From the NCBI RefSeq assembly GCF_036227105.1, contig NZ_CP109434.1, positions 8,838,501-8,902,500 of the forward strand: 64,000 nucleotides of DNA, given 5' to 3'. The notes beneath the pieces are model-generated. The model was not told where the DNA came from and did no database searches. It saw nothing but the letters and a program-made list of their open reading frames with translations. The DNA comes from Amycolatopsis sp. NBC_01488. GTDB lineage: Bacteria > Actinomycetota > Actinomycetes > Mycobacteriales > Pseudonocardiaceae. Both the position numbers and the translations under genes were made by a program. The stretch's first letter is position 1, and the number at the start of each line of letters is the position of its first letter. Shown here piece by piece: positions 18,353 to 26,883 of this stretch.

Positions 18353-19281
18353 GCGGCGGCTCCTTCGCTGGCCAGGAGGTGGTAGAGGACCGCCATGCGC
18401 ACGTGGACGCCGTTGCGGACCTGTTCGGTGATGGCCGAGGCCGGGGAGTCGGCGACCGCGCTCGCGATCTCCATCCCGCGCAGCATCGGGCCGGGGTGCA
18501 GCACGACGGCGTGGTCCGGCAGCAGCTTCTGCCGCCGTTCCGAGAGGCCGTAGACGATCGAGTACTCGCGCGCCGACGGGAAGAAGCCGCCGTGCATGCG
18601 CTCGGCTTGGACGCGCAGCATCATCACCGCGTCGACCGCGGGCAGCTCGGCGTCCAGGTCGTGCGAAACGGTCACCGGCAGGCTCTCGACGCCGTAGGGC
18701 AGCAACGTCGGCGGCGCGACCAGCACCACCTCCGCGCCAAGCGCCGACAGCAGGTGGATGTTCGAGCGGGCGACGCGGCTGTGCAGGACGTCCCCGACGA
18801 TGGCGATCCGGCGGTCCTTGAGCGAGCCGAGCCGCTCCCGCAGCGTCGCCGCGTCGAGCAGCGCCTGCGTCGGGTGCTCGTGGGTGCCGTCGCCGGCGTT
18901 GACCACCGACGTGCCCGGCTCGGCCAGCCACTCCGAGAGCCGCTGGGCGGCGCCGCTGGCGGGGTGCCGGACGATCACGCAGTCGGCGCCCGCGGCGGCC
19001 AGCGTCAACGCCGTGTCACGCAGGGATTCGCCCTTGTTGACCGAGGAACTGGACGCCGAGACGTTGATCACGTCGGCGCTCATCCACTTCCCGGCGATCT
19101 CGAACGACACCCGGGTGCGGGTCGAGTTCTCGTAGAACAGGGTGATCACCGTGCGGCCGCGCAACGTCGGCAGCTTCTTGACCTCGCGGCCGAGCAGCGT
19201 GTGCTTCAGCTCGTCCGCGGTGTCGAGCACGGCCGTGGCGACCGCCGGGTCCAGGCCGTCGGTGGCGAGCAGGTGCTTCAC
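18349..19281 (-). CDS. pyrB: Aspartate carbamoyltransferase catalytic chain
   Basis: Condenses carbamoyl phosphate with aspartate. Carbamoyl-phosphate loop FYENSTRTRVSFE (about residue 50), second-subunit SSVNKGES loop, NAGDGTHEHPTQALLD and the LHPGPMLRG segment. 310 residues, normal for the class that works without PyrI; no pyrI gene is nearby. The GTG start overlaps the pyrR stop. Confidence 0.97.
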   Translation of the reverse strand: MKHLLATDGLDPAVATAVLDTADELKHTLLGREVKKLPTLRGRTVITLFYENSTRTRVSFEIAGKWMSADVINVSASSSSVNKGESLRDTALTLAAAGADCVIVRHPASGAAQRLSEWLAEPGTSVVNAGDGTHEHPTQALLDAATLRERLGSLKDRRIAIVGDVLHSRVARSNIHLLSALGAEVVLVAPPTLLPYGVESLPVTVSHDLDAELPAVDAVMMLRVQAERMHGGFFPSAREYSIVYGLSERRQKLLPDHAVVLHPGPMLRGMEIASAVADSPASAITEQVRNGVHVRMAVLYHLLASEGAAA

Positions 19282-19877
19282 GAGTCCTCTCCAGCAGCTT
19301 CGGACGGACGCAGCAGGACGGCGTCCCGGCCGTCGATCTCGGCCAGCAGGACGGACACGCCCTCGGTGCGCGCGGTCGGCACGTTCTTGCCCACGTAGTC
19401 GGCGCGGATCGGCAGCTCGCGGTGACCGCGGTCGACCAGGACGGCCAGCTGCACCGCGCGGGGACGGCCGTGATCACGGAGGGCATCGAGCGCGGCCCGG
19501 ATCGTGCGGCCGGAGAAGAGCACGTCGTCGACCAGGATCACCACCCGGTCGTCGATGCCGTCGGCGGGCAGCTGCGTCTGTTCGAGCGCGCGCGGCGGGC
19601 GGCGGCGGAGGTCGTCCCGGTAGAGGGTGACGTCGAGGGCGCCGGTCGGCGGCCGGACTCCGGAGAACTCGCCGATCTTGTCGGCCAGGCGGCTCGCGAG
19701 CGGAGTGCCGCGGCTGGGAATCCCGAGCAACACGGGCGGGGTAGTGCTCTCCGCACCGTTCGCGGTCTTTTCGATGACCTGATGGGCCATTCGGGCGATC
19801 GTGCGCGCGACATCGCCGGCCGTCAGGAGCTCGCGCTCCCCGGCCGAACCAGCCGCGCCACGCGGACGTGACGACAC
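19278..19877 (-). CDS. pyrR: PyrR pyrimidine operon regulator / uracil phosphoribosyltransferase
   Basis: RNA-binding regulator that senses UMP/UTP and retains a type I PRTase fold. PRPP motif VVILVDDVLFSGRTIRAALDAL (about residues 115-135); GIPSRGTPLASRLA and VTLYRDDLRRRP are typical of PyrR. The GTG at 19877 is preceded by GGAAGGAG at ideal spacing, giving 199 residues. First gene of the pyr series; a PyrR-type hairpin lies just upstream of its ribosome site, implying autoregulation of the whole operon. Confidence 0.96.
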   Translation of the reverse strand: MSSRPRGAAGSAGERELLTAGDVARTIARMAHQVIEKTANGAESTTPPVLLGIPSRGTPLASRLADKIGEFSGVRPPTGALDVTLYRDDLRRRPPRALEQTQLPADGIDDRVVILVDDVLFSGRTIRAALDALRDHGRPRAVQLAVLVDRGHRELPIRADYVGKNVPTARTEGVSVLLAEIDGRDAVLLRPSEAAGEDS

Positions 19878-19890
19878 TGCGGACTCCTTC

Positions 19891-19908
19891 CCCGCCTCAC
19901 CGGACGGG
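19891..19908 (-). promoter_or_regulatory. Putative PyrR-binding RNA hairpin in the pyrR leader
   Basis: In the transcript the 18 bases read CCCGUCCGGUGAGGCGGG: a CCCG/CGGG stem enclosing UCCGGUGAGG, which matches the conserved PyrR loop consensus (UCCNGNGAGG). It ends 13 bases before the GTG, next to the GGAAGGAG ribosome site. In mycobacteria PyrR represses translation by binding such a loop near the start codon; the same mechanism is inferred here. Confidence 0.7.
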
Positions 19909-20126
19909 TCCTTAAAGGACGTCTGTTCCCCTGCTGGTCGGGGCTTTCGCACCGACAGTAGCAGGCACTTTGCTCAGTCTTACGGGTGGTGTGGCGTGAT
20001 TCGCGGCAAGCTCGCGCTTGACCTGGTGACAACAATGCGTAACCATTACTCTGAGTATTCGACTCGAAGAGTCCCCTGGACCGGTCACCCCGACCGGGAA
20101 GGGGGTGGAGAACGGAGAACGACCAG

Positions 20127-20615
20127 ATGGGCGATTACGCCAAGGCGCTCGGGGCCAAGCTCCGCGGGATCCGCCAGCAGCAGGGCCTGTCCCTGCACGG
20201 GGTCGAGCAGAAGTCCGGTGGGCGCTGGAAGGCCGTCGTCGTCGGCTCGTACGAGCGTGGCGACCGTGCCGTCACCGTGCAGAAGCTGGCCGAGCTGGCC
20301 GACTTCTACGGCGTGCCGGTGGTCGAGCTGCTGCCCGAGGGCCGGGTCCCCTCCGGCGCGGAGCCCGCCACCAAGATCGTGATCAACCTCGAGCGCCTGC
20401 AGCAGCTGCCGGCCGAAAAGGTGGGCCCGCTGGCCCGCTACGCGGCGACGATCCAGAGCCAGCGCGGCGACTACAACGGCAAGGTGCTCTCGATCCGCAC
20501 CGAGGACCTGCGGTCGCTGGCGATCATCTACGACATGACCCCGGGCGAGCTGACCGAGCAGCTCATCGACTGGGGCGTGCTGCCCCCGGAAGCGCGTCCT
20601 TCCAAGGAGGACTGA
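20127..20615 (+). CDS. bldD: Developmental master regulator BldD
   Basis: 162-residue transcription factor that represses sporulation genes when dimerised by c-di-GMP. N-terminal XRE helix-turn-helix (residues 5-70, LGAKLRGIRQQQGLSLHGVE) and C-terminal effector domain with the complete c-di-GMP signature RGD-X8-RxxD (RGD 113-115, RTED 124-127). RBS GGAGAACGACCAG before the ATG. Upstream, TTGACC at 20018-20023 followed at about 16 bases by TAACCA is a possible promoter. Divergent from pyrR and ended by a hairpin at 20639. Confidence 0.96.
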   Translation: MGDYAKALGAKLRGIRQQQGLSLHGVEQKSGGRWKAVVVGSYERGDRAVTVQKLAELADFYGVPVVELLPEGRVPSGAEPATKIVINLERLQQLPAEKVGPLARYAATIQSQRGDYNGKVLSIRTEDLRSLAIIYDMTPGELTEQLIDWGVLPPEARPSKED

Positions 20616-20638
20616 TTGCCGGTGCGCGAAACCGACGC

Positions 20639-20676
20639 AGTGAGCGTTCCCCGGTGGGGCACCGGAGACGCTCACT
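20639..20676 (+). terminator. Hairpin terminator of bldD
   Basis: Imperfect inverted repeat AGTGAGCG..CCGGTG / CACCGG..CGCTCACT with a short loop, 24 bases after the bldD stop. Confidence 0.75.
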
Positions 20677-20751
20677 GACTCGTCGGGGGGCTCGTTCGGG
20701 GGCGAGCCCTGCTCGCGGAAAGCGCGAGCCGCGCTCACTTCGCCGTGTTTT

Positions 20752-20795
20752 GTGGGGGCGCAGCCCCCACGCCCCACCCGGGGGCAAGCCCCCGG
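20752..20795. terminator. GC-rich double hairpin downstream of nusB
   Basis: Two adjacent perfect stems: GTGGGGG/CCCCCAC with loop CGCAG (20752-20770) and CCGGGGG/CCCCCGG with loop CAAG (20778-20795). It lies between the convergent ends of bldD and nusB and probably stops the efp-nusB transcript. Tandem G5/C5 hairpins like this recur in actinomycete intergenic DNA. Confidence 0.65.
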
Positions 20796-20850
20796 ACCCC
20801 GGTCGTGGTCACCTTGACCGGAACCGCCTGACCGGGGGGCCAGGCGGGCT

Positions 20851-21306
20851 CTACAGAACCGCGCGGAGGCGGTCGGCGATCGTGCCGATCCGGCCCAGCA
20901 CGCCGTTGACGAACCGCGGCGAATCGTCCGTGGACAGTTCCTTCGCCAGGCCGACGGCCTCGTCGATCGCGACCGGGTCCGGCACGTCCGCGGCCCAGAG
21001 CAGCTCGTAGACCCCGACCCGCAGCACCGCGAGGTCGACCTTCGGCATCCGCTCCAGGGTCCAGCCCTGCGCGTGCTCGGCCAGCAGCTCGTCGATCTGC
21101 GCCTTTCGGCCGGTGACCCCCTCGACCAGGCTGATCGTGTAGTCCCCGATCGGGTCGACTTCGGTCGCGCCGACCCGGTCGGCCAGCAGCGTCACCGCGT
21201 CGGTGTCGCGCTGCGAGGCCTCGTACAGCATTTCCACCGCGCGGCGGCGTGCCTGCCGCCGGCTGATCGCGCCGCCGCGGTTGGGGTGGGGCTTCGAAGT
21301 CGGCAT
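20851..21306 (-). CDS. nusB: Transcription antitermination factor NusB
   Basis: 151-residue RNA-binding helical protein acting with NusE in rRNA antitermination. SRRQARRRAVEMLYEASQRD at the N-terminus and VGLAKELSTDDSPRFVNGVLG near the end are family signatures. The ATG at 21306 overlaps the efp stop by one base, so efp and nusB are coupled. Confidence 0.96.
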   Translation of the reverse strand: MPTSKPHPNRGGAISRRQARRRAVEMLYEASQRDTDAVTLLADRVGATEVDPIGDYTISLVEGVTGRKAQIDELLAEHAQGWTLERMPKVDLAVLRVGVYELLWAADVPDPVAIDEAVGLAKELSTDDSPRFVNGVLGRIGTIADRLRAVL

Positions 21307-21869
21307 CAGCTGGAGACGCGGCCCAGGTAACGGCCGTCGCGGGTGTCGACCTTGATCTTCTCGCCGGTGGACAGGAACAGCGGGACCTGGATCTCCGCGC
21401 CGGTCTCCAGCGTCGCCGGCTTGGTGCCGCCGGTGGAGCGGTCGCCCTGCAGGCCCGGGTCCGTGTGCTGGATGATGATCTCGACCGACGTCGGGAGCTC
21501 GACGTAGAGCGGCTCGTTCTCGTGCACCGCGACCTGGACCTCGGTGTTCTCGAGCATGTAGTTCGCGTTGTCGCCGACGACCTCGGCCGGGACCGTGATC
21601 TGGTCGTAGGTGTCGCCGTCCATGAACACGAAGTCCTGGCCGTCCTTGTACAGGTAGGTCATGTTCCGGCGGTCGACCGTGGCCGTCTCGACCTTCGTGC
21701 CCGCGTTGAACGTCTTGTCGACCACCTTGCCGGTGAGCACGTGCTTGAGCGTCGTGCGCACGAAGGCACCGCCCTTGCCCGGCTTGACGTGCTGGAACGC
21801 GGTGACGGTCCACAGCTGGCCCTCGAGGTTGAGGACGAGCCCGTTCTTCAGGTCGTTGGTGGTGGCCAC
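21306..21869 (-). CDS. efp: Translation elongation factor P
   Basis: Relieves ribosome stalling at polyproline. Three beta-barrel domains in 187 residues; domain I carries the tip loop VKPGKGGAF (tip Lys about residue 32, the modification position in other bacteria), and the C-terminal signature is TGAEIQVPLFLSTGEKIKVDT. Upstream of nusB as in Mycobacterium (efp-nusB) and downstream of the M24 peptidase. Confidence 0.97.
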   Translation of the reverse strand: MATTNDLKNGLVLNLEGQLWTVTAFQHVKPGKGGAFVRTTLKHVLTGKVVDKTFNAGTKVETATVDRRNMTYLYKDGQDFVFMDGDTYDQITVPAEVVGDNANYMLENTEVQVAVHENEPLYVELPTSVEIIIQHTDPGLQGDRSTGGTKPATLETGAEIQVPLFLSTGEKIKVDTRDGRYLGRVSS

Positions 21870-21913
21870 GAGCTTGCAGTCTCCTGTGTCGATCTTCGGG
21901 TTCGGGGCCGCTG

Positions 21914-23002
21914 TCAGACGACCACGAGGTTCTTGGTGCTCAGGGTGAGGAGTTCGGGCTCCCCAGCCCGCACGACGAGCGTGTCCTCGATGCGCACGCC
22001 ACCGCGCCCCGCGAGGTAGACGCCGGGCTCGACGGTGACCGCCATACCGGCGGACAGTGTACCGACGCCCGTCGCGGCGAAGCTGGGCGCCTCGTGGATC
22101 TGCAGGCCGACGCCGTGGCCGAGACCGTGCGCGAAGTGCTCGCCGTGCCCCGCGTCCGCGATCACCTTCCGCGCCGCGGCGTCCACATCGGACACTTCGG
22201 CGCCGGGCACGACCGCGTCGACCCCGGCCGCCTGGGCGGCGTGCACGAGGCCGTACACCTCCCGCTGCCAGTCCGCGGGCTCGCCGAGCACGAAGGTGCG
22301 GGTCATGTCGGAGTGGTACCCGTCGACCGTCGCACCGAAGTCCAGCTTGACGAAGTCGCCGCGCTTGAGTTCGGCGTGCGTCGGCTGGTGGTGCGGGATG
22401 GCCGAGTGTGCGCCGGCGGCGATGATGGACGAGAAGCTGGGCTCGCTCGAGCCGTGCTCCAGCATCCGGTTCTCCAGGTCACGGGCGATGTCCAGCTCGG
22501 TCCGGCCCGGCCGCAGTCCCCCGGCGGCGAGCAGGTCCTCCAGCGCCCGGTCGGCGGCGGCGCACGCCTGGCGCAGCGCCTCGATCTCGCCTTCGTCCTT
22601 CACTTCGCGCAGCCGCTCGACCAGGCCGGGGGTCCGTTCGAGGGCGACTACCTTCTTGAGGGACTCGTACTCCTCGACGCTGACGTGCTGACTCTCGAAG
22701 CCGACGCGCCCGTAGGTCTTGGCGTCCTTCGCGGCCTTGGCGACCAGCGCGGCGGCGCTGGCCCGGTCGACGACCTTGGCCAGGTCGGGCACCTCGGCGG
22801 CGGACTGGGTCGTGTAGCGGCCGTCGGTGCAGAAGAGCGTCTTCCCGTCGCCCTCGGCGTGCAGCAGCACGGCGGCGTTCGAGCCGGTGAACCCGGTGAG
22901 GTAGCGGATGTTGAGCAGATCGGTGACCAGCAGCGCGTCGACACCGGCTTCGGTCAGCAGCCCGCGCAGCGCCGCCCGGCGTCGTCCATGGGTTTCAGGC
23001 AC
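21914..23002 (-). CDS. pepQ: M24 family Xaa-Pro aminopeptidase
   Basis: Metallopeptidase releasing N-terminal residues before proline. N-terminal creatinase-like domain (about residues 10-140, LNIRYLTGFTGSNA) and C-terminal pita-bread fold with metal ligands in LDFGATVDGYHSDMTRTF (two Asp), HGLGHGVGLQIHE (His), VTVEPGVY (Glu) and GVRIEDT (Glu). 362 residues from the GTG at 23002. In the usual actinobacterial place just upstream of efp. Symbol by analogy with Rv2535c. Confidence 0.92.
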   Translation of the reverse strand: MPETHGRRRAALRGLLTEAGVDALLVTDLLNIRYLTGFTGSNAAVLLHAEGDGKTLFCTDGRYTTQSAAEVPDLAKVVDRASAAALVAKAAKDAKTYGRVGFESQHVSVEEYESLKKVVALERTPGLVERLREVKDEGEIEALRQACAAADRALEDLLAAGGLRPGRTELDIARDLENRMLEHGSSEPSFSSIIAAGAHSAIPHHQPTHAELKRGDFVKLDFGATVDGYHSDMTRTFVLGEPADWQREVYGLVHAAQAAGVDAVVPGAEVSDVDAAARKVIADAGHGEHFAHGLGHGVGLQIHEAPSFAATGVGTLSAGMAVTVEPGVYLAGRGGVRIEDTLVVRAGEPELLTLSTKNLVVV

Positions 23003-23065
23003 GGGTCCCAGCGTAGTGGGCGCTTGCTGGGCGACTCGCCAGTAACCTGGCCTACACTCCGCAGG

Positions 23066-23788
23066 ATGAGCGCTTGGGTGATCCGCGGACTCGGGATGGC
23101 GGTGCTCCACGGTGTCGCGCTGACGCTGCTGGCCAAGTACGCCGTGTACCACCCGACGGACCAGACGCTGATGACGTCGGTGGCCCTGGCGGTCCTGGTG
23201 GGAGCGGCGGCGCTGTGGAGCGCCCTGGACGCGTGGCGCGGCCTCCCCGACCGCGGCCGTGCGTGGTTCATCGCGGCGCTGGTGACCGGAGTGGTGTCGG
23301 GCATCCTGTACGTGATCGGGCGCGCGGTGTTCGTCGACCAGACGGGCGTGTCCGAGCTGGGCGGAGCACTCACCGGCGGGGCGGCGTTCTCGGCGTTGCT
23401 GGTGCTGGTGCCGGCTGGGCTCGGGTTGTTCGTGGGCGGCCGCATCGGCCGGCCGCGCCCGGCGGACGAAGACGACGAGGAAGTGCTTCCGCCTGCGCCT
23501 GCGCTTTCGCCGCGACCGCGCGGCCGGGGTCGGGCGTCGGCCGAGGAGCCGTCGCCACAGCCGCGGCCGCGCCGCGGAGTCCGGCCGTCCGAGGAGCCGT
23601 CGCCGCAGCCGCAGCCGCGTCGCCAGGTCCGGGCGTCCGAGGAACCGTCGCCACAGCCGCGCCGGGTCCGGCCGTCCGGCGACGAACCCTCACCCCGGCC
23701 GCGCCGCGGAGTGCGGCCGCCCGGGGAGGAATCCTCACCCCGACCGTCGCCCCGGCTTCGCCCGCGCAGCGGGGATACCCGCGCATGA
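23066..23788 (+). CDS. Four-helix membrane protein (B-4DMT-like) with repetitive proline-rich tail
   Basis: 240 residues. The first ~130 hold four hydrophobic helices (GLGMAVLHGVALTLLAKY; LMTSVALAVLVGAAALWSA; AWFIAALVTGVVSGILYVIG; FSALLVLVPAGLGLFVGG) in the pattern of the actinobacterial B-4DMT transporter-like family. The remaining ~100 form a cytoplasmic tail of five related units of 17-20 residues built on RPSEEPSPQPxPRR, encoded by near-identical DNA, so probably grown by slippage. The start ATG follows GCAGG. Divergent from the M24 peptidase. Transport activity is not established. Confidence 0.75.
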   Translation: MSAWVIRGLGMAVLHGVALTLLAKYAVYHPTDQTLMTSVALAVLVGAAALWSALDAWRGLPDRGRAWFIAALVTGVVSGILYVIGRAVFVDQTGVSELGGALTGGAAFSALLVLVPAGLGLFVGGRIGRPRPADEDDEEVLPPAPALSPRPRGRGRASAEEPSPQPRPRRGVRPSEEPSPQPQPRRQVRASEEPSPQPRRVRPSGDEPSPRPRRGVRPPGEESSPRPSPRLRPRSGDTRA

Positions 23789-23860
23789 CTCGCGCGGCAC
23801 GACGCTTCCCAGCAGCGCCGGTGGTGCTCGCCTGACCTGGCGCGCCGCGTTGGTCCCGGC

Positions 23861-24019
23861 CCGCTGACGAGCGACCCGCGGCCGCCCGCTCGCGTCATCC
23901 GCTCGGCCGGCAATCTCCCGCGTCGGCCGAGACTCCACCGCCGCGGAGCGACCTGCTCGCCTGTCGACAACCGAGCCCGCCATCGCGTCACCGAGCCCCA
24001 CCGCTGACGAGCGACCCGC
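23861..24019. repeat. Pair of 19-bp direct repeats exactly 140 bp apart
   Basis: CCGCTGACGAGCGACCCGC occurs at 23861-23879 and at 24001-24019. The DNA between is rich in CGAGCGACC- and CTCGC-like words but has no clear gene. The pair lies downstream of both convergent neighbours. Confidence 0.75.
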
Positions 24020-24051
24020 TCGCGCCCTTGTCGCCCGAGCCTGCTCCGGCG

Positions 24052-25575
24052 TCAGCCGACCAGTGAGTTGCCCTTCGGGAAGGCGTCCCACTGGGCGGGC
24101 GTCACCGGGCGGGCCGCCGAGCCGTTGCCGGCCGTGATTCCCGGGTCCGGGACCGGCCACAGCCTGCGGTCGTCGAGCAGCAGGGCGAGGCCGCGGTCCG
24201 GTGCCTGGACCGCCTCCGCGCCCGAACGCAGCCGCGTCGCCACCGGGAGCGCCGCCACCTCGGGCGGCTCCTTCTCCAGCAACTCGCCGGCCAGCGCCGC
24301 GGCGACCGTCCGACGGTCGACCCGGACCCGCTGGCCGGCACGCACCAGGTCCATCGTGCGGTCCGGCGACGGCATCGTCACGCCATCGAACGTCGCGGCC
24401 ACCCGGCCCGGGTTCGCGCAGGCCTGGCTGCCCAGCAGGTCGAGCCCGAAGTGCCGCAGGCCGGTCGGCGCGCCGGCACCGCCGGTCACGGTGGCGCGCA
24501 CGACGTCCAGCGGCACCCGGTCGCACGGGTCGGCCGACGACAGCGGCGCGTGCCCGTCCGCGCGGCGCACCAGCCCCGGCCCTTCCTTCCACGGGCCGGG
24601 GATGACCACCGGCTGGTACGGGTTCTCGGTGAAGTCCGCCGTCCAGAACGTCAGCGTGGTCCCGGTGTCGGTCTCGTGCGCGATGACGAACGCGGCGAGC
24701 GCGCCCACCCACATCAGGTCGGCGCTGAACCCCTCGACCACCGACCGGCCGCGCGGCGCCGACGTCGAGGCCACCGGCACGAACCCGCCGACGTCGAGGG
24801 CCTGCACCCCGGACCCGAACGCGGGGTCGTGCGACCGGAGCACGAACTGCCCGGCGCCGTTCCAGGCGGCGGCACGGCCGGTGGTGTCGGTGAACATCAG
24901 GTAGAACCAGCCGTCGAGGTAGACGGCCGAGGGCTGGCCGGCGCCGTAGACGTTGGCGCGGTGCACGTCGTGCGACGGCCCGAGGATCGGCTTGCCGCCC
25001 GCCGCGCGAGTCCAGTGCACGCCGTCCGTGCTGGTCGCGAGTCCGACGGCGTTGCCGAGCGCGTGGTCGCCCGCCGCGCCGGTGTAGTACAGGTAGTAGG
25101 TCGTGCCGACGCGCAGCACCGACGGGTCACAGGTGTGCATGCCGTCGAACTGCCCAGGCGCCCCCGAGAAGACGGCGGCCGGGATCCCGCCGCCGGGCCC
25201 GGCGAACGGCCCGTCGATCGACTGGGCCTGGGCGTAGAGGATGTCGTCGCCGGCGGGCCCGGCACCGCCGTACTGGCTGCACCACCACATCCGGGTCTGC
25301 CCGCGGTCGAGCATGACGGACGGCCCGTAGTTGTAGACGGCGTCGGCACCCCCGGCGGCGATCACACCGCCACTCTCGCGGGGGTCACCCGAAGCGAGCT
25401 TGACGTCGACCGGCCGCGGCGGAGCGGCGGTCTTCCCGCCCGCGATGGCCGGCTGGTCCCCCGCGGCCTGGGGCTGGGCGTAACCCTCGGTGCACCCCGC
25501 GACCAGCAGCCCGGCCAGGACACTGGCGAGCAGGGCACGAGCGGGTCGCCGACCCCCACGACGAAACGGGCGCAC
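24052..25575 (-). CDS. Lipoprotein with a GH43-like beta-propeller fold
   Basis: 507 residues with lipoprotein signal ALLASVLAGLLVAGC (lipobox Cys about residue 28), so predicted to sit on the outer face of the membrane. Repeated blades with YNYGPSVMLDRG, DPSVLRVGTTYYLYYTGA, GQPSAVYLDGWFYLMFTDT and SADLMWVGALAAFVIAHETD resemble five-bladed glycosidases (GH43/GH32/GH68-like), but I cannot place a full catalytic set, so a sugar-binding or divergent hydrolase role is equally possible. GTG start at 25575. Monocistronic. Confidence 0.7.
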   Translation of the reverse strand: MRPFRRGGRRPARALLASVLAGLLVAGCTEGYAQPQAAGDQPAIAGGKTAAPPRPVDVKLASGDPRESGGVIAAGGADAVYNYGPSVMLDRGQTRMWWCSQYGGAGPAGDDILYAQAQSIDGPFAGPGGGIPAAVFSGAPGQFDGMHTCDPSVLRVGTTYYLYYTGAAGDHALGNAVGLATSTDGVHWTRAAGGKPILGPSHDVHRANVYGAGQPSAVYLDGWFYLMFTDTTGRAAAWNGAGQFVLRSHDPAFGSGVQALDVGGFVPVASTSAPRGRSVVEGFSADLMWVGALAAFVIAHETDTGTTLTFWTADFTENPYQPVVIPGPWKEGPGLVRRADGHAPLSSADPCDRVPLDVVRATVTGGAGAPTGLRHFGLDLLGSQACANPGRVAATFDGVTMPSPDRTMDLVRAGQRVRVDRRTVAAALAGELLEKEPPEVAALPVATRLRSGAEAVQAPDRGLALLLDDRRLWPVPDPGITAGNGSAARPVTPAQWDAFPKGNSLVG

Positions 25576-25968
25576 GACACCGGAGTGTAGCGAGACCTAA
25601 CCTGCCCGGGTGACGGCACGCCTGGTCGGCGGTCCTCCAGTCGTGGACAAGATCGCGGACGGGCAAGGGTCTCGGCGTACGAGCCGGTCAGGCCGGTGGC
25701 GGCGCGGCGGCCGGTCCCTCCGGATCCCGGTGGAGGCGATCACCTGCCACCCCGAGTTCGAGCGGCGGCCGGGGTTCGCGCCGGCAGGGGTCGGTTTCTT
25801 ACCGGGCAGCCGCCGAGCGTTCTCCGACTTCGCCGGGCCGGTGCGCCCGATAACCCGGCGCCCGGCTCGGGCTGCGCGCCCCACGCCCGGATGGCCGGGA
25901 GTTCACCGCCTTCGGAGCCCTGGATGGCCGAGTCGGCCCCGATGGATGGCGAGCGTCGATGGCTCGGG
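25576..25968. other. 393-bp intergenic region without a convincing gene
   Basis: A GTG frame from 25610 runs on the plus strand with moderately biased third positions (roughly 85 percent GC by eye, below that of real neighbours), contains a TTA codon and ends in low-complexity sequence antisense to the next gene; it is more likely non-coding or a decayed gene. No hairpin or repeat stands out. Confidence 0.5.
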
Positions 25969-26883
25969 CTATTTACCGGCCGCCGGCCCCTCGATCGCGA
26001 CCAGCTCGACCTCGAAACCGGCGTCGTTCTCGAGGTAAGCCGCGTAGTGCGCTCGCCCGCCCGCGTACGGGTACCGGTCGGCGAACAGCGGGTGCCAGCC
26101 GTGGTCGGCCGCCCTCGCGGCCAGGTCGTCGACCTCCGCGCGGGTTCCCCCGTGCAGCGCCAGGTGGTTCAGGCCCGGCCGCGTGCGCTCGTGGTCCGGG
26201 GCGCTCATCGCCGGTGATGCCTCGACCACGACGTACGTCCCGGCCCGCCGCCAGCTGAGGCCCGCGGGCCAGCGCTGGAACTCCGTCCAGCCCAGCTCGC
26301 CGAGCAGCCAGCCCCAGCTCCGCTCGGCCTCGGCCAGGTCCGGGACCCACAGCTCGATGTGGTGCGCCCGCCCGTGCACCGGCGCGAGCGCGACCAGCAC
26401 GCGGTGCAGGTCGCCGTAGTGGATGCCGCTGCCGACGTCGAGGAAGCCCAGCCGGGCCGTCACCTTCCGGCTCGCCTCGTTGTGCTCGTGCACCAGCGCC
26501 CAGACCGCCGGCAGCCCGAGCGCGTGGAGGCCGTGGGCCAGCACCGCCTGGGCGGCTTCGGTCGCCAAGCCCTGCCCCGCGTGCGCACTCGCGACGTAGT
26601 AGCCCAGCTCGGGCACGCCGCCGGGCAGCTCCGACGACGGCCGCAGGTGCGCGACGCCGACCACCTCGCCGTCGCGCTCGATCACCCAGTGGCCTTGCCC
26701 CGCCGGGCCGCGGTAGGCCAGGCGGCGGTCGATCATCGCGCTCGCCGCGGCCGGATCCGAGAAGTCCGCGGCGAAGAACCGGCTCATCTCCGGGTCGGAG
26801 AACACCTTCACGACGGCTTCGCGGTCCGCCTCGACCAGCGGCCGCAGCTTCAGCCGCGGCGTGGTCAGCTCCGGCAGCGTCAT
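25969..26883 (-). CDS. GNAT acetyltransferase - VOC domain fusion protein
   Basis: 304 residues. N-terminal GNAT domain of the RimJ/RimL type (residues 1-170: TTPRLKLRPLVEADREAVVKVF; acetyl-CoA loop ASAHAGQGLATEAAQAVL; VHEHNEASRKVTARLGF) joined to a C-terminal vicinal-oxygen-chelate (glyoxalase/bleomycin-resistance-like) domain (residues 178-300: HHIELWVPDLAEAERSWGWLLGEL; LNHLALHGGTRAEVDDL). The ATG overlaps the aroQ stop (ATGA), so it is the last gene of the aro transcript. Substrate unknown; the fusion suggests modification or binding of a small molecule. Confidence 0.85.
   Translation of the reverse strand: MTLPELTTPRLKLRPLVEADREAVVKVFSDPEMSRFFAADFSDPAAASAMIDRRLAYRGPAGQGHWVIERDGEVVGVAHLRPSSELPGGVPELGYYVASAHAGQGLATEAAQAVLAHGLHALGLPAVWALVHEHNEASRKVTARLGFLDVGSGIHYGDLHRVLVALAPVHGRAHHIELWVPDLAEAERSWGWLLGELGWTEFQRWPAGLSWRRAGTYVVVEASPAMSAPDHERTRPGLNHLALHGGTRAEVDDLAARAADHGWHPLFADRYPYAGGRAHYAAYLENDAGFEVELVAIEGPAAGK

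Noticed and set aside
25610..26038. Hypothetical 142-residue plus-strand gene
   Set aside because: Codon third-position bias is weaker than in neighbours, it contains a TTA codon, its second half is antisense to the GNAT-VOC gene, and no motif is recognisable.
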